DNA of 34,826 bases from CAVQBP01 sp964448105 (lineage in GTDB: Bacteria; Bacteroidota; Ignavibacteria; Ignavibacteriales; Ignavibacteriaceae), in contig CAYUVK010000051.1 of NCBI GenBank assembly GCA_964448105.1, positions 1 to 34,826 on the forward strand, in the 5' to 3' direction. Positions 24,247 to 32,863 of the stretch are shown one piece after another (within the stretch, counting starts at the first letter, position 1; the number at the start of each line of letters is the position of its first letter). A model generated the notes under the pieces. It searched no databases, had not been told where the DNA came from, and saw only the letters and a list, made by a program, of their open reading frames with translations. Position numbers and translations under genes: made by a program.

Positions 24247-26643
24247 TTATTTCATGAGCACCATCTTTTTAGTTTGTCTAAATGAACCAGAACCGCCAAT
24301 TGCTTGAGCTTCAATTGTATAGAAGTAAATACCGGAAGATAATTGAACTCCGTTGCTATTGGTGCTGAATGTTACTTCATGATTACCGGTTGGTTGTTCT
24401 GAATTAACAAGGACTTTTATTAATTGACCGGTAATGTTATAAACGGAAATCTTAACATTGCTTTCAAAAGGAAGCGCATATTTAATTGTAGTTGTCGGGT
24501 TGAACGGATTTGGATAATTCTGGAATAATGTATATTCCTTCGGTCCGGCAACTATTGTAACTTCTACTTCTTTCGAATATTTAAAGGTACCATTGAGATC
24601 AATTTGTTTTAATCTGTAAACAGCTTTTTCAGCATTCAATTCATTAATGTTATCCTTAAATGTATATCTAGAAAGTTGAGATGAAGTACCGTTTCCTTTA
24701 ACAAAACCGATGCTTTCCCATTTATCCGCTGTTTTTCTTTCAACTTCAAATCCATTATTATTTACTTCAGTAACAGTTTCCCAGCTAAGATTTACACTGC
24801 CAGTACTAGCTTGTGCCGTAAATGAAGTTAATTCTACAGGAACAACTGCTCCAACGGCAGCAAGAGCTTTTGAAAGAAGGGCAACAGTATATTTTGTATT
24901 ATGAACACCCATACTCCTGTCTTCCTCAACAAAATAATATGTATAGATACCTTTTATAACATTGGGTTTGTTTCTAACTGCTACGGAATCTGCCGACGTA
25001 ACAAATCTATTCAGAACACTACCGTCTGAATTTTTTGGTAAATATGATGCAAGATTATTAAGCATTCCTTCAACTTCAGTTTGAACACCTTCAACTTTTC
25101 CATTTCCGTCAAAATCTGAGCTTGCCATAACATCATCAAAAGATGTGATTGGACCATGGCAGGGGACACAACCTGAAACTATATCTTTATCGGCTCCACC
25201 AGTAGTATCTACTAGGCTGAATTCGTGGTTTGGAGTATTGGAAGCACCGCGTTCTGCCATATGACAAGTAACGCAAGCATCTTTAACAACAGCTCCGTGA
25301 GTCATTAAACCCGTTAACAAATTATCACCAAATTGATAAGCATTTTCACCAAATAGCATATCGGTCTGTGGACCGTGATGAGCATCGAAGCGATCTGAAT
25401 ATCCATAGTAAGGTGCTTGATCTGTTATTACGGTATTACCGTTCTTGCGTGCTTGGTGGCATGTCATACATAATTGTCCATTACCGCCTAGAGTAACTTG
25501 GTAGCCATTTTGTAATGTTACAGGCATAATTCTTAGACCGAAGTTATTATTAACTTCATGAGCTTTATGACAAACTGCGCAGGAAATTGGGGTCGCATCA
25601 TCATTTACCCATTGAGGTGATGTTGGATTTTTAGAGTATTTATAATAAGCAGTTCCACCATGACAGGGGAAACAGCTTGTACGTGCTTCTAAATGCGGTA
25701 ATCTCGCATGCGCTGATGCATTATAATAATGACCAACCATATGGTGTGTCGGAGCATCGTGACATTGGTTGCAGACTCCTGCATCAAGACTTTTGCTAAT
25801 CATGTTTGGATTTCCATAGCTATCTTGATGTGCGGAAGCAGGACCATGACAGCTTTCGCAGCCAATAAAAGCAACTCTTGATGCTTTAGCATATTTGGAA
25901 TCTGTAGTTAATAGATTCCATGCGGTCATATCATTAGTAGGGATTAAATACATACTACCATTCGGTGTAAAAGTTTTATACCAGGTAGTATCAAATCCGC
26001 TTGCCTTAGCTTCATAGCCATAGTTACCGTTGTCAACATCTGGTGACCACCCGGTAGTATGGCATTTAATACAACTTGGACCATAGGTTCCCTGATATAA
26101 TCCATTAACATTTGCAGCCTCAAGTTGTCCCGTTATTCCCTCTTTGAAAATTGTTGCATGGCCGCTTTGTTGCCATTTAGGAACAACTGTTTGCCAATCT
26201 CTTCCTGAAGTAAGATCATGGCATACACACCCTAAGATTTCTCCATCTTTATAACCTCTATAGGTGGCTGCTAAAAGAGTATCCTGATCGGATGCTCCAC
26301 CGTTTACCTCAACTTTTACTATATAATATCCTATTGAATCAGGAACGAAAGTAACTTTTTGATCAGAAGTACTACTTAAAGTAGTATTAGAACCTGCAGG
26401 CTGGGAAACAAGAGTCCATGTTATTGATGTAACTCCACCTGCTGTATCAGCAGCCAAATAAACTTTCATTCCTTTAGCTACTGTTTGTAACCCACTGTAA
26501 ATTGGAAATGTGTTTGCGGGAATACTTCCCAGTGTACCCGAAGACTGTGCATCTCTTTTAAGCTTTACGGTTTGCGCCGATGTTACTGCAAAAGTAAAGA
26601 CAAATAAAAGTGAAATTGTGAAGAGTAATTTTACATATTTCAT
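24247..26643 (-). CDS. Exported multiheme cytochrome c with T9SS sorting domain
   Basis: A 798-residue secreted redox protein. It has a signal peptide (1-23, ending TSAQT), an Ig/PKD-like region (about 25-130) and a heme region (about 135-500). Eight CxxCH sites start near residues 191, 262, 291, 324, 355, 392, 457 and 492, and one CxCH (GCVCH) lies near 139. An EF-hand-like DFDGNGKVEG (510-519), an FN3-like domain (about 602-700) and a type IX secretion sorting domain with NYPNPFNPTTTIKY (about 705-798) follow. It is therefore expected to cross both membranes and stay on the surface or be released. The many hemes suggest extracellular or periplasmic electron transfer; the partner is unknown. 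Confidence 0.93.
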   Translation of the reverse strand: MKYVKLLFTISLLFVFTFAVTSAQTVKLKRDAQSSGTLGSIPANTFPIYSGLQTVAKGMKVYLAADTAGGVTSITWTLVSQPAGSNTTLSSTSDQKVTFVPDSIGYYIVKVEVNGGASDQDTLLAATYRGYKDGEILGCVCHDLTSGRDWQTVVPKWQQSGHATIFKEGITGQLEAANVNGLYQGTYGPSCIKCHTTGWSPDVDNGNYGYEAKASGFDTTWYKTFTPNGSMYLIPTNDMTAWNLLTTDSKYAKASRVAFIGCESCHGPASAHQDSYGNPNMISKSLDAGVCNQCHDAPTHHMVGHYYNASAHARLPHLEARTSCFPCHGGTAYYKYSKNPTSPQWVNDDATPISCAVCHKAHEVNNNFGLRIMPVTLQNGYQVTLGGNGQLCMTCHQARKNGNTVITDQAPYYGYSDRFDAHHGPQTDMLFGENAYQFGDNLLTGLMTHGAVVKDACVTCHMAERGASNTPNHEFSLVDTTGGADKDIVSGCVPCHGPITSFDDVMASSDFDGNGKVEGVQTEVEGMLNNLASYLPKNSDGSVLNRFVTSADSVAVRNKPNVIKGIYTYYFVEEDRSMGVHNTKYTVALLSKALAAVGAVVPVELTSFTAQASTGSVNLSWETVTEVNNNGFEVERKTADKWESIGFVKGNGTSSQLSRYTFKDNINELNAEKAVYRLKQIDLNGTFKYSKEVEVTIVAGPKEYTLFQNYPNPFNPTTTIKYALPFESNVKISVYNITGQLIKVLVNSEQPTGNHEVTFSTNSNGVQLSSGIYFYTIEAQAIGGSGSFRQTKKMVLMK

Positions 26644-26928
26644 AAAAGCCCCATGATTAAATAATTAATTCGTACGGTTTATTCAAATACCGTTCCTATT
26701 TAGAATATGGCTATTTTCTATAAAATTCAAAGAATATATAGTATTTGTGAATATAGTTTCTTAAAAAAAAGAAACTAAATAAGTTTTATTATTAAAACTG
26801 AGAGAATTTTTAAGCTTAATGTTGAAAAATGCACTATCTGTTTGTTGAATATTTACACTCTTTGTTTAATTCTCCTTTTAATATTATTTTTTATTATTCA
26901 ATTATGTTTGATTATAAATGGTGAAACT

Positions 26929-27924
26929 TTGAATAATACTTATAAATCTGCCGGTGTAGATATTGAAGCAGGGGATGAAACTGTTAAAAGAATTAAAAAT
27001 TTAGCCAAATCTACTTTTAGCAAGAGTGTCTTATCCGATATTGGATTATTTGGAGCATTTTATGAATTGGATATTTCCAAATTTAAGAAACCAGTTTTAG
27101 TTTCGAGTGTTGATGGCGTTGGAACAAAATTGAAAATCGCATTTAGTATGGACAAACATGATACTGTTGGTCAGGATTTGGTAAACCATTGTGTTAATGA
27201 TATAGCTGTTTGTGGAGCTAAGCCGCTGTATTTTTTGGATTACCTGGCATTTGGAAAATTATTTCCCGATAAAGCTGCTAAAATAATTGAAGGCTTTTCA
27301 ATTGCCTGCAGACAAAATGATTGTGCATTAATTGGTGGTGAAACAGCCGAAATGCCGGGATTGTATGAAGAAAATGAGTATGATATTTCGGGAACAATTG
27401 TAGGAATTGTAGATAAGAGTAAAATAATTGACGGCAAAATAATAAAAAGCGGTGACCTGCTAATTGGATTTCCTTCAAATGGGCTGCACACCAACGGATA
27501 TTCATTAACTCGCAAAATTCTTCTGGAAAAATATAAACTGAATTCAAAATTTAGTGAATTGAACGGAACACTTGGTGAAGAACTGTTAAAGATTCATAAA
27601 TCTTATTTCAAACTAATAACATATCTTTCTTCTAATATTGAAATAAAAGGATTTTCTCATATAACCGGTGGCGGAATTATTGGGAATACTAAAAGGATTT
27701 TGCCTGAAGGACTAAATTTAAAGATTAACTGGTCAAGCTGGGATGTACCTTCCATTTTTAAAATAATCCAAAAAGCAGGGCAGGTAAGTGATGATGAAAT
27801 GAGGACTGTCTTTAATCTAGGAATTGGATTAATTGCTATAGTATCGAAAGAAAATAAAGAAAAAGTGGAAATCCTATCGAAGGAAATAAATGAAACATCA
27901 ATTCTTATGGGAGAAGTTGGTTAA
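26929..27924 (+). CDS. purM: Phosphoribosylformylglycinamidine cyclo-ligase
   Basis: Closes FGAM to AIR with ATP in purine synthesis. The frame is open from 26842, but the first 29 residues there are a run of Leu, Ile and Phe that no PurM has. I therefore place the start at the TTG at 26929, preceded by GGTGA five bases upstream, where the family's N-terminus (NNTYKSAGVDIEAGDETV) begins. This gives 331 residues. Further markers are SSVDGVGTKLKIAF, DLVNHCVNDIAVCGAKPLYFLDY, IGGETAEMPG, LPSNGLHTNGYSL-like FPSNGLHTNG, and FSHITGGG. It stands alone, away from purC. Confidence 0.95.
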   Translation: MNNTYKSAGVDIEAGDETVKRIKNLAKSTFSKSVLSDIGLFGAFYELDISKFKKPVLVSSVDGVGTKLKIAFSMDKHDTVGQDLVNHCVNDIAVCGAKPLYFLDYLAFGKLFPDKAAKIIEGFSIACRQNDCALIGGETAEMPGLYEENEYDISGTIVGIVDKSKIIDGKIIKSGDLLIGFPSNGLHTNGYSLTRKILLEKYKLNSKFSELNGTLGEELLKIHKSYFKLITYLSSNIEIKGFSHITGGGIIGNTKRILPEGLNLKINWSSWDVPSIFKIIQKAGQVSDDEMRTVFNLGIGLIAIVSKENKEKVEILSKEINETSILMGEVG

Positions 27925-28541
27925 TTCCTTTCCAATTATCTTATGGAAATAATAATAAGTAATAAAGCATCCAGCCTTTAATAAGATCTCTTCAAAGTAA
28001 ATATTTCCTTGTTTAAAATATAATTGCAGCCATTTTAACCGGTTTATTTTACCTATTCAGTAATTATAATTCTTTATTATCGTAATTATTATATAAAACT
28101 TTATACTAAAAAGCTAAAGAAGTTACTTATCAATGAATTTCATGATAAATGAATAATTAAGCTAACCAAAATCATCAATTTTCAACGAATTCCAATTAAT
28201 TACTTTTTTATCAACCTTAAAAAGTAAGGTATTAAACCGTAAAAGGTTGAATATCTGTTTTTAATTATTTTAATGCAGAATCTTTTGATTAGGGCCGATT
28301 TTAGGGCAAATTATTTTATGGCACTATTGTTGATTTAAACTACATTGAGGCTAATATTAAGGTTGTGTCAAACAAATTTCAAGGTAAAGAAAGATTAAGA
28401 TTTAGTTCATGGATCTTTATTTAGTTAGTTCTTTGATTTTAGTAATCTAAAAATGATTTCTCTTAAAGAATTTTGAAAGTGTTTCTTAGTTAATTCTTTT
28501 GCAGTTGTCCTATTAGTTACAAAACAACAAAGAGGTATCCA
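27925..28541. other. 617-base non-coding region
   Basis: The longest gap in the window, AT-rich, between purM and the response regulator. I see no protein-coding frame of credible size and no tRNA. It contains an inverted repeat at 28211-28250. AGAGG just before 28542 is the ribosome site of the next gene. Otherwise I see nothing recognisable. Confidence 0.6.
28211..28250. repeat. Nested inverted repeat in the long gap
   Basis: TCAACCTT (28211-28218) pairs with AAGGTTGA (28243-28250), an eight-base arm pair. An alternative inner hairpin is ACCTTA / TAAGGT (28214-28230). No adjacent T-run is present on either strand apart from a few T's near 28259, so it is not a convincing terminator. Confidence 0.35.
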
Positions 28542-28943
28542 ATGCAAAGCGAACAAAATATTCTGCTTGGGGAGGATGATTTAATTACTGCAAAAACTAT
28601 TAAGGTATTCATTGAAAAAAATGATTCCAAGGTAATTAAAATTGTTGAATCAGGGGAAGAGTTAATCAGTGCTGCTTTATATGAATATCCCTCCATGATT
28701 ATTACAGACATTTCACTTAAAGGGCAATTGGACGGCATTGAAGCAATGTCCCGCATTTCTGAAATTATGGAAATTCCGTATATATTTATTACCGGTTTTA
28801 CAGATTATATCTCACTTATTAAAAGCTACAGTTTGCACCCGTTTAGAATATTTACAAAGCCTTTCGATTTAAATTTACTGATTAAGGCTGTGAAAGAGGC
28901 ATTTAAAACGTATTCGGAAATACCAAATTATTATTTGGGATAG
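28542..28943 (+). CDS. Single-domain response regulator
   Basis: A 133-residue CheY-like receiver domain with no output domain. The acidic pair is GEDD at 10-13, the phosphoacceptor is Asp56 in MIITDIS, the conserved Thr84 is in FITG, and the conserved lysine is Lys106 in FTKPF. The motif ITDISLKGQLDGIEA is typical of receivers linked to hybrid or PAS-type histidine kinases. AGAGG precedes the ATG. No histidine kinase is in the window, so its partner is elsewhere, and it acts through protein contact rather than by binding DNA itself. It is flanked by long gaps on both sides. Confidence 0.93.
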   Translation: MQSEQNILLGEDDLITAKTIKVFIEKNDSKVIKIVESGEELISAALYEYPSMIITDISLKGQLDGIEAMSRISEIMEIPYIFITGFTDYISLIKSYSLHPFRIFTKPFDLNLLIKAVKEAFKTYSEIPNYYLG

Positions 28944-29301
28944 CGAATTTAGTTCCAGGGAAAATTGTTCTGCGGTATTAAATTTCTTTGAAATTTATTG
29001 AAATTGAAAAGAATTAAAATATATATTTCTCTCATACACTTTGTTAAAATACTTTTTTAACTCAATCCATAAATTAATTTTAAATAAATCATCTTTTTTT
29101 GTTTAAACACATCTCTAATCTCATACCTATTATATAAAAGTTAATGATGAGAACTATTAATTCTTTTAATATTTAAAAAGTCTGACAAATATTTGCGTGG
29201 TATATAGTTTATTTTTACTTCAAAACTAAGAGAATTTTTCTTAGATTTTAGTGTCAAGGATCCCTTTATTATTAAATTAATTAAACATTACGAGGTTCAT
29301 T
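28944..29301. other. 358-base non-coding region before the P-II gene
   Basis: AT-rich, with no credible coding frame. ACGAGG before the P-II ATG may serve as the ribosome site. A sequence loosely like a sigma-54 promoter at 29183-29196 was considered and rejected. Nothing else was recognised. Confidence 0.5.
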
Positions 29302-29640
29302 ATGAAAAAAGTTGAGGCTATAATACGTCCGCATAAACTTGAAGTTGTACATCATGCTTTGCAGGAAGCAGGATTTAGTGGTCTTACCGTTTCGGAAATA
29401 AAAGGATATGGAAGGCAAAAAGGACATACGGAAATTTACAGAGGAAGTGAATATAAGATAGAATTCGTTCCAAAATTAAAAATTGAATTAGTTTGTCCTG
29501 ATCATAAACTTGAATCAGCAGTTTCAATTATTATTAACAATTCTAAAACAGGTGAAGTGGGAGATGGGAAAATATTTATCCTGCCGGTTGAAGAAGTGAT
29601 AAGAGTACGTACAGAAGAAGTTGGAGAGAGTGCACTTTAA
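29302..29640 (+). CDS. glnB: Nitrogen regulatory protein P-II
   Basis: A 112-residue trimeric signal protein that senses 2-oxoglutarate and ATP/ADP and controls nitrogen metabolism enzymes or the ammonium transporter. The T-loop segment GRQKGHTEIYRGSEY carries Tyr51, the site uridylylated in some bacteria. The C-terminal signature TGEVGDGKIFILPVEEVIRVRTEE is complete. The start KKVEAIIRPHKLE is typical. GlnK-type genes usually sit next to amtB; here no amtB or glnA is in the window, so GlnB and GlnK cannot be told apart. It stands alone. Confidence 0.93.
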   Translation: MKKVEAIIRPHKLEVVHHALQEAGFSGLTVSEIKGYGRQKGHTEIYRGSEYKIEFVPKLKIELVCPDHKLESAVSIIINNSKTGEVGDGKIFILPVEEVIRVRTEEVGESAL

Positions 29641-29692
29641 CCCAAAATAATACTTTTATAAATTTATAGTGAGGAGAATTAAGAAAATTTTT

Positions 29693-30742
29693 TTAGAATT
29701 TTATTGAACCGAGATTTATCCGGAAAGGATACAACAATTTAAAACTAGTTCCGGAGGGAGAAAATTCTAATGCCGGTGCAGGTAACTTAATAAAGTTTAA
29801 GGATTGCCTGAACCAATTCCAGAACCATCCGCCTTCCGGCAAAAGTTTTACTAAATTATAATCTAATCCAATGACAAATCTTCTTTGAGAATATTGATCA
29901 GGTGAACCGTTAGGATCTCGGTTAGCATCAATTGCATCAGCGCCGTAACCTACGGCAATATTTAACCAGGGTACCCAATATTTTTTCATATTATCCGGAA
30001 GAATATTATAAACATTTAAAGACCACCAAAAAGTTGAACTGTTATAATCATCAAAAAAAGTGCGTGGCCTGATAATTACAGGTTTGCCTGTCCATTCGGA
30101 AGGAACAAACTGCCACTTTGGTGTTATATTTTGCAATGCAGGTACATAATGCTGAGATAAAAAAAAGATAGGACCGATAGTATCAAAATACCAGTCGGAA
30201 GGGCTGAACCCCCATTGCCGTGCAAATCCGTCTTCGGTTTCAACATAAGTTTGGTAAGCAATTCCGAAAATACTTCCCCATAAAGTTGCATCATCCCATG
30301 AAAAACCTGAAGCCATTAAACCTTCACTCATAACATATGCAGTCATATATCCGCCATATGCGTGCCCCGCTTTATCAACCTGCATAGCGGAAACCCAATC
30401 TTCCTCGAAATGAAAATTTCTTCTTTGACCACTCCACCAGGCATTCTGCTGATGAATATGCATCCAAACTGCTGCTGTTAAAAAAATTCCACCGACAATT
30501 AATGCGGTATTTGGTTTTACTTCCGTCTTTAAATTTGGTAATTGACCGCTTAAAGTATATCTTCTATCACCTGCATATGTAAATATTAAAGGAGAAATTT
30601 GTTTAGTGGAGTCACTAATTTGTTCTTGGATATTTGTTGAATCCTGTTTCAGAAAGAATGTTTGGGCAAAATTATTTCCAGCTGTAATTATAATTAACGA
30701 TGATAAAAGAATAACATTTAAATATTTTAAAGACGATTTCAT
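29693..30742 (-). CDS. DUF2279 family envelope protein
   Basis: A protein of about 349 residues with a signal peptide (KSSLKYLNVILLSSLIIITAG, cleavage near the following FAQT). It has the DUF2279 (YfiM-like) core: DKAGHAYGGYMTAYVM, WDDATLWGSIFGIAYQTYVE, DGFARQWGFSPSDWYFDTIG. The C-terminal half continues with FWWSLNVYNIL and WLNIAVGYGADA and ends in beta-rich segments. It is probably periplasmic or outer-membrane associated; the function is unknown. The frame is open from an ATG at 30766, but the ATG at 30742 gives a cleaner signal peptide. No ribosome site is seen at either. Confidence 0.83.
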   Translation of the reverse strand: MKSSLKYLNVILLSSLIIITAGNNFAQTFFLKQDSTNIQEQISDSTKQISPLIFTYAGDRRYTLSGQLPNLKTEVKPNTALIVGGIFLTAAVWMHIHQQNAWWSGQRRNFHFEEDWVSAMQVDKAGHAYGGYMTAYVMSEGLMASGFSWDDATLWGSIFGIAYQTYVETEDGFARQWGFSPSDWYFDTIGPIFFLSQHYVPALQNITPKWQFVPSEWTGKPVIIRPRTFFDDYNSSTFWWSLNVYNILPDNMKKYWVPWLNIAVGYGADAIDANRDPNGSPDQYSQRRFVIGLDYNLVKLLPEGGWFWNWFRQSLNFIKLPAPALEFSPSGTSFKLLYPFRINLGSIKF

Positions 30743-30845
30743 AAGTAAAAAAATATTTGCTAACATTTACATTATATTAAAAAGCTTGATCTTATAAGAG
30801 TGTCTAAAACCAACAAACCACAAACAATATACAACAAACCATTAG

Positions 30846-31433
30846 TTAATAACTTCCCAATTTAAAGATCAAACCAACTGATATTCCGGTTAAATCTTCC
30901 TTACTAATACCGTAAGCGACAAAATCATAACTTGTAATTATACGGTAAGAAACATTTCCATCAATATGCAGCCAGTTTGAAGCATTAAATTCAATATTAA
31001 AAGATGGTTCATATACTAAAAGATCGTATTTGGAGTAACTATTATGCGGAACAGATTTATCTGAAACAGCGAAATATAAACCGCCTCCCGCAAGAAGAAT
31101 TTCTAATGAACCATGAATTATTGAACCGGGGAATAAAATATATTCTATTTCTAACCCTCCATAATTTAAATTCATCATTACATGCTGTCCGCTGGGAACA
31201 TCAATAAAATTTGTTTTTACTCCGCTTGCAAGTCCGTAAAATCCGCCGCCGAGAACTATACTTTTATTAATTACTAAACCAAACTTTCCGCCGAGAATCA
31301 ATGCACCTTGATCTGATATTGAAGTATATCTAATCGATGGGGCTCCAAAAGCACCATATTTATTTTGTGATAGAATAAATGGAGAGTTCATTAAAAAAAT
31401 AACGAAGAAAACCCTGAAGAAAACTCTCATCAA
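30846..31433 (-). CDS. Probable outer membrane beta-barrel protein
   Basis: A 195-residue protein with a signal peptide (about 1-22, ending FILSQ). The rest alternates polar and hydrophobic residues with many glycines and aromatics and ends GLIFKLGSY, as small outer membrane beta-barrels do. Strand-like segments include LILGGKFGLVIN, IVLGGGFYGLASG, MNLNYGGLEIEYILF and LHIDGNVSYRIIT. I do not recognise the family. It lies 103 bases upstream of the DUF2279 gene on the same strand and may share its role in the envelope, but no overlap or short spacing proves an operon. Confidence 0.68.
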   Translation of the reverse strand: MMRVFFRVFFVIFLMNSPFILSQNKYGAFGAPSIRYTSISDQGALILGGKFGLVINKSIVLGGGFYGLASGVKTNFIDVPSGQHVMMNLNYGGLEIEYILFPGSIIHGSLEILLAGGGLYFAVSDKSVPHNSYSKYDLLVYEPSFNIEFNASNWLHIDGNVSYRIITSYDFVAYGISKEDLTGISVGLIFKLGSY

Positions 31434-31620
31434 TTAATTCCAAGAGAAATTTTATGAAAAATTTTAATACTAAGGTTCCTCTTTTGTTTGAAAACATTCA
31501 TTAATTATTTATCTATTTAAAATAATATATTATTACAAATTTAATATTTTCTTTATCATTGAAAAATTAAAATAAATCTGGATTAAAAAATAAGAAGGGA
31601 AAAATAAAAATATCCGTCAA

Positions 31621-31669
31621 AACCTTCGAGGTTCAAGTAGTGTTTTCTGCCTTGTAAACCTCGAAGGTT
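31621..31669. repeat. 13-base inverted repeat (AACCTTCGAGGTT), possible terminator of the ABC operon
   Basis: AACCTTCGAGGTT (31621-31633) and its exact reverse complement (31657-31669) are separated by 23 bases, with extra pairing CAAG/CTTG inside. On the minus strand it begins five bases after the permease stop codon and is followed after a gap by a T-rich stretch, so it could end the ABC transcript. Repeats of this sequence may also be dispersed in related genomes. The rest of the 31434-31674 gap shows nothing. Confidence 0.6.
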
Positions 31670-31674
31670 CCCCA

Positions 31675-32844
31675 CTATCCTGCCCTTAACGCATTTACAA
31701 TTTTTAATCTCGAAGCTCTAACAGAAGGCAGGAACCCGCCTATTAATCCCATTAAAACAGCAAAGATTAATGATGAAACAATTATAGAAGGCGAAAGAGC
31801 AAAAGAAAAACTTAATTCTGCAAATGAATTAAAATTTAACGTTGATATTGAAAAGAATTGTAGGAAAAATGCAAGGAATATTCCGGCTAATCCGCCAACT
31901 AAAGAAATTAAAATTGATTCGCTTAAAAAGACTATCATTATACTTCTTCTGCTGAAGCCGAGTGCTCTCATTGTACCGACTTCAATAGTACGGTTTGCAA
32001 CGGCAGCATACATAGTAATCATTGCACCTATGGTGGCGCCTGCACTAAATATAATTGTAATAAAAATCCCGAGGATTCTTATGAAATTGGCAAGGAATTC
32101 GGATTGCTCTTCAAAGTATTGTGTTTCAATTGTAGGTTCAAACTGCTGCAGCCTTCTATCAAGTTCAAATGCTTTTTTGAATTTATCGTAATTTTTTGGG
32201 TCATCTAATTTCAATGTTATTGATGAAACGGTATTACCCCTGTTAAATGCATCGAGCAATTGGACCGCATCCCCCCAAATTTCAGAATCAAACCCGCTTC
32301 CGTCAGAAGAAAAAATTCCGACAATTTTCCATTCATTATTGGCAAACTTAACTGTTTTTCCTAATTGAGCACTTTCAAAATTTTTTGATATGGATTTTCC
32401 AACTATTAATTCTCGTAATGACGGATTAAACATTTTGCCTGCTATTATTTTTACCTGCGGACGTAAATCCGGACTTGCAGGCGATACACCTCTTACGGTA
32501 ACGTTACTTAATCCGCCGCCTATTTTATTAAGATTTATTATTACAACAGGTTCATAGGATATAATAGGTTTACCATCGGGAGTTTTTGCAATATAGGGTA
32601 AAGTGCTAATAACGCTTTGGGTTTCACCATCAATAATGCTTGAAATTTCTCCATTTGAGCCTTTTCTAACAATTTTCACATTATCATCGGAACCGGTAGA
32701 TACCAGGGTTTTTTGAACTCCAAAAGCCATCATTAAAACCGCAGCAAAAACAAATACTACTAAAGCAATACCTGCTACAGTTATAAATGTTGTTAATCTT
32801 CTTGAAGTGAAGCTTCTTAGTGAATATTTAAATGGTACTTTCAT
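31675..32844 (-). CDS. ABC transporter permease, FtsX/MacB type (second)
   Basis: A 389-residue permease with the type VII layout: one N-terminal helix (about 18-42), a large periplasmic MacB-like core domain (about 45-245), and three C-terminal helices (about 255-280, 307-330 and 352-375). The LGFSRRSIMIVFLSESILIS segment near residue 300 is the FtsX-family coupling region. The C-terminus PSVRASRLKIVNALRAG is typical of MacB/LolC-type permeases. It lies 19 bases after the first permease; AAAGG precedes the ATG. It probably pairs with that permease as a heterodimer. The substrate is unknown. Confidence 0.9.
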   Translation of the reverse strand: MKVPFKYSLRSFTSRRLTTFITVAGIALVVFVFAAVLMMAFGVQKTLVSTGSDDNVKIVRKGSNGEISSIIDGETQSVISTLPYIAKTPDGKPIISYEPVVIINLNKIGGGLSNVTVRGVSPASPDLRPQVKIIAGKMFNPSLRELIVGKSISKNFESAQLGKTVKFANNEWKIVGIFSSDGSGFDSEIWGDAVQLLDAFNRGNTVSSITLKLDDPKNYDKFKKAFELDRRLQQFEPTIETQYFEEQSEFLANFIRILGIFITIIFSAGATIGAMITMYAAVANRTIEVGTMRALGFSRRSIMIVFLSESILISLVGGLAGIFLAFFLQFFSISTLNFNSFAELSFSFALSPSIIVSSLIFAVLMGLIGGFLPSVRASRLKIVNALRAG

Positions 32845-32863
32845 AAAAAACCTTTATAAGTTA

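Noticed and set aside
28273..28338. 21-codon open frame in the long gap
   Set aside because: Too short, no ribosome site and no recognisable feature.
29183..29196. Sigma-54-like promoter (TGACA...TTTGC) before the P-II gene
   Set aside because: The GG of the -24 box is GA and the spacing to the TTGC part is one base short, so it does not meet the consensus.
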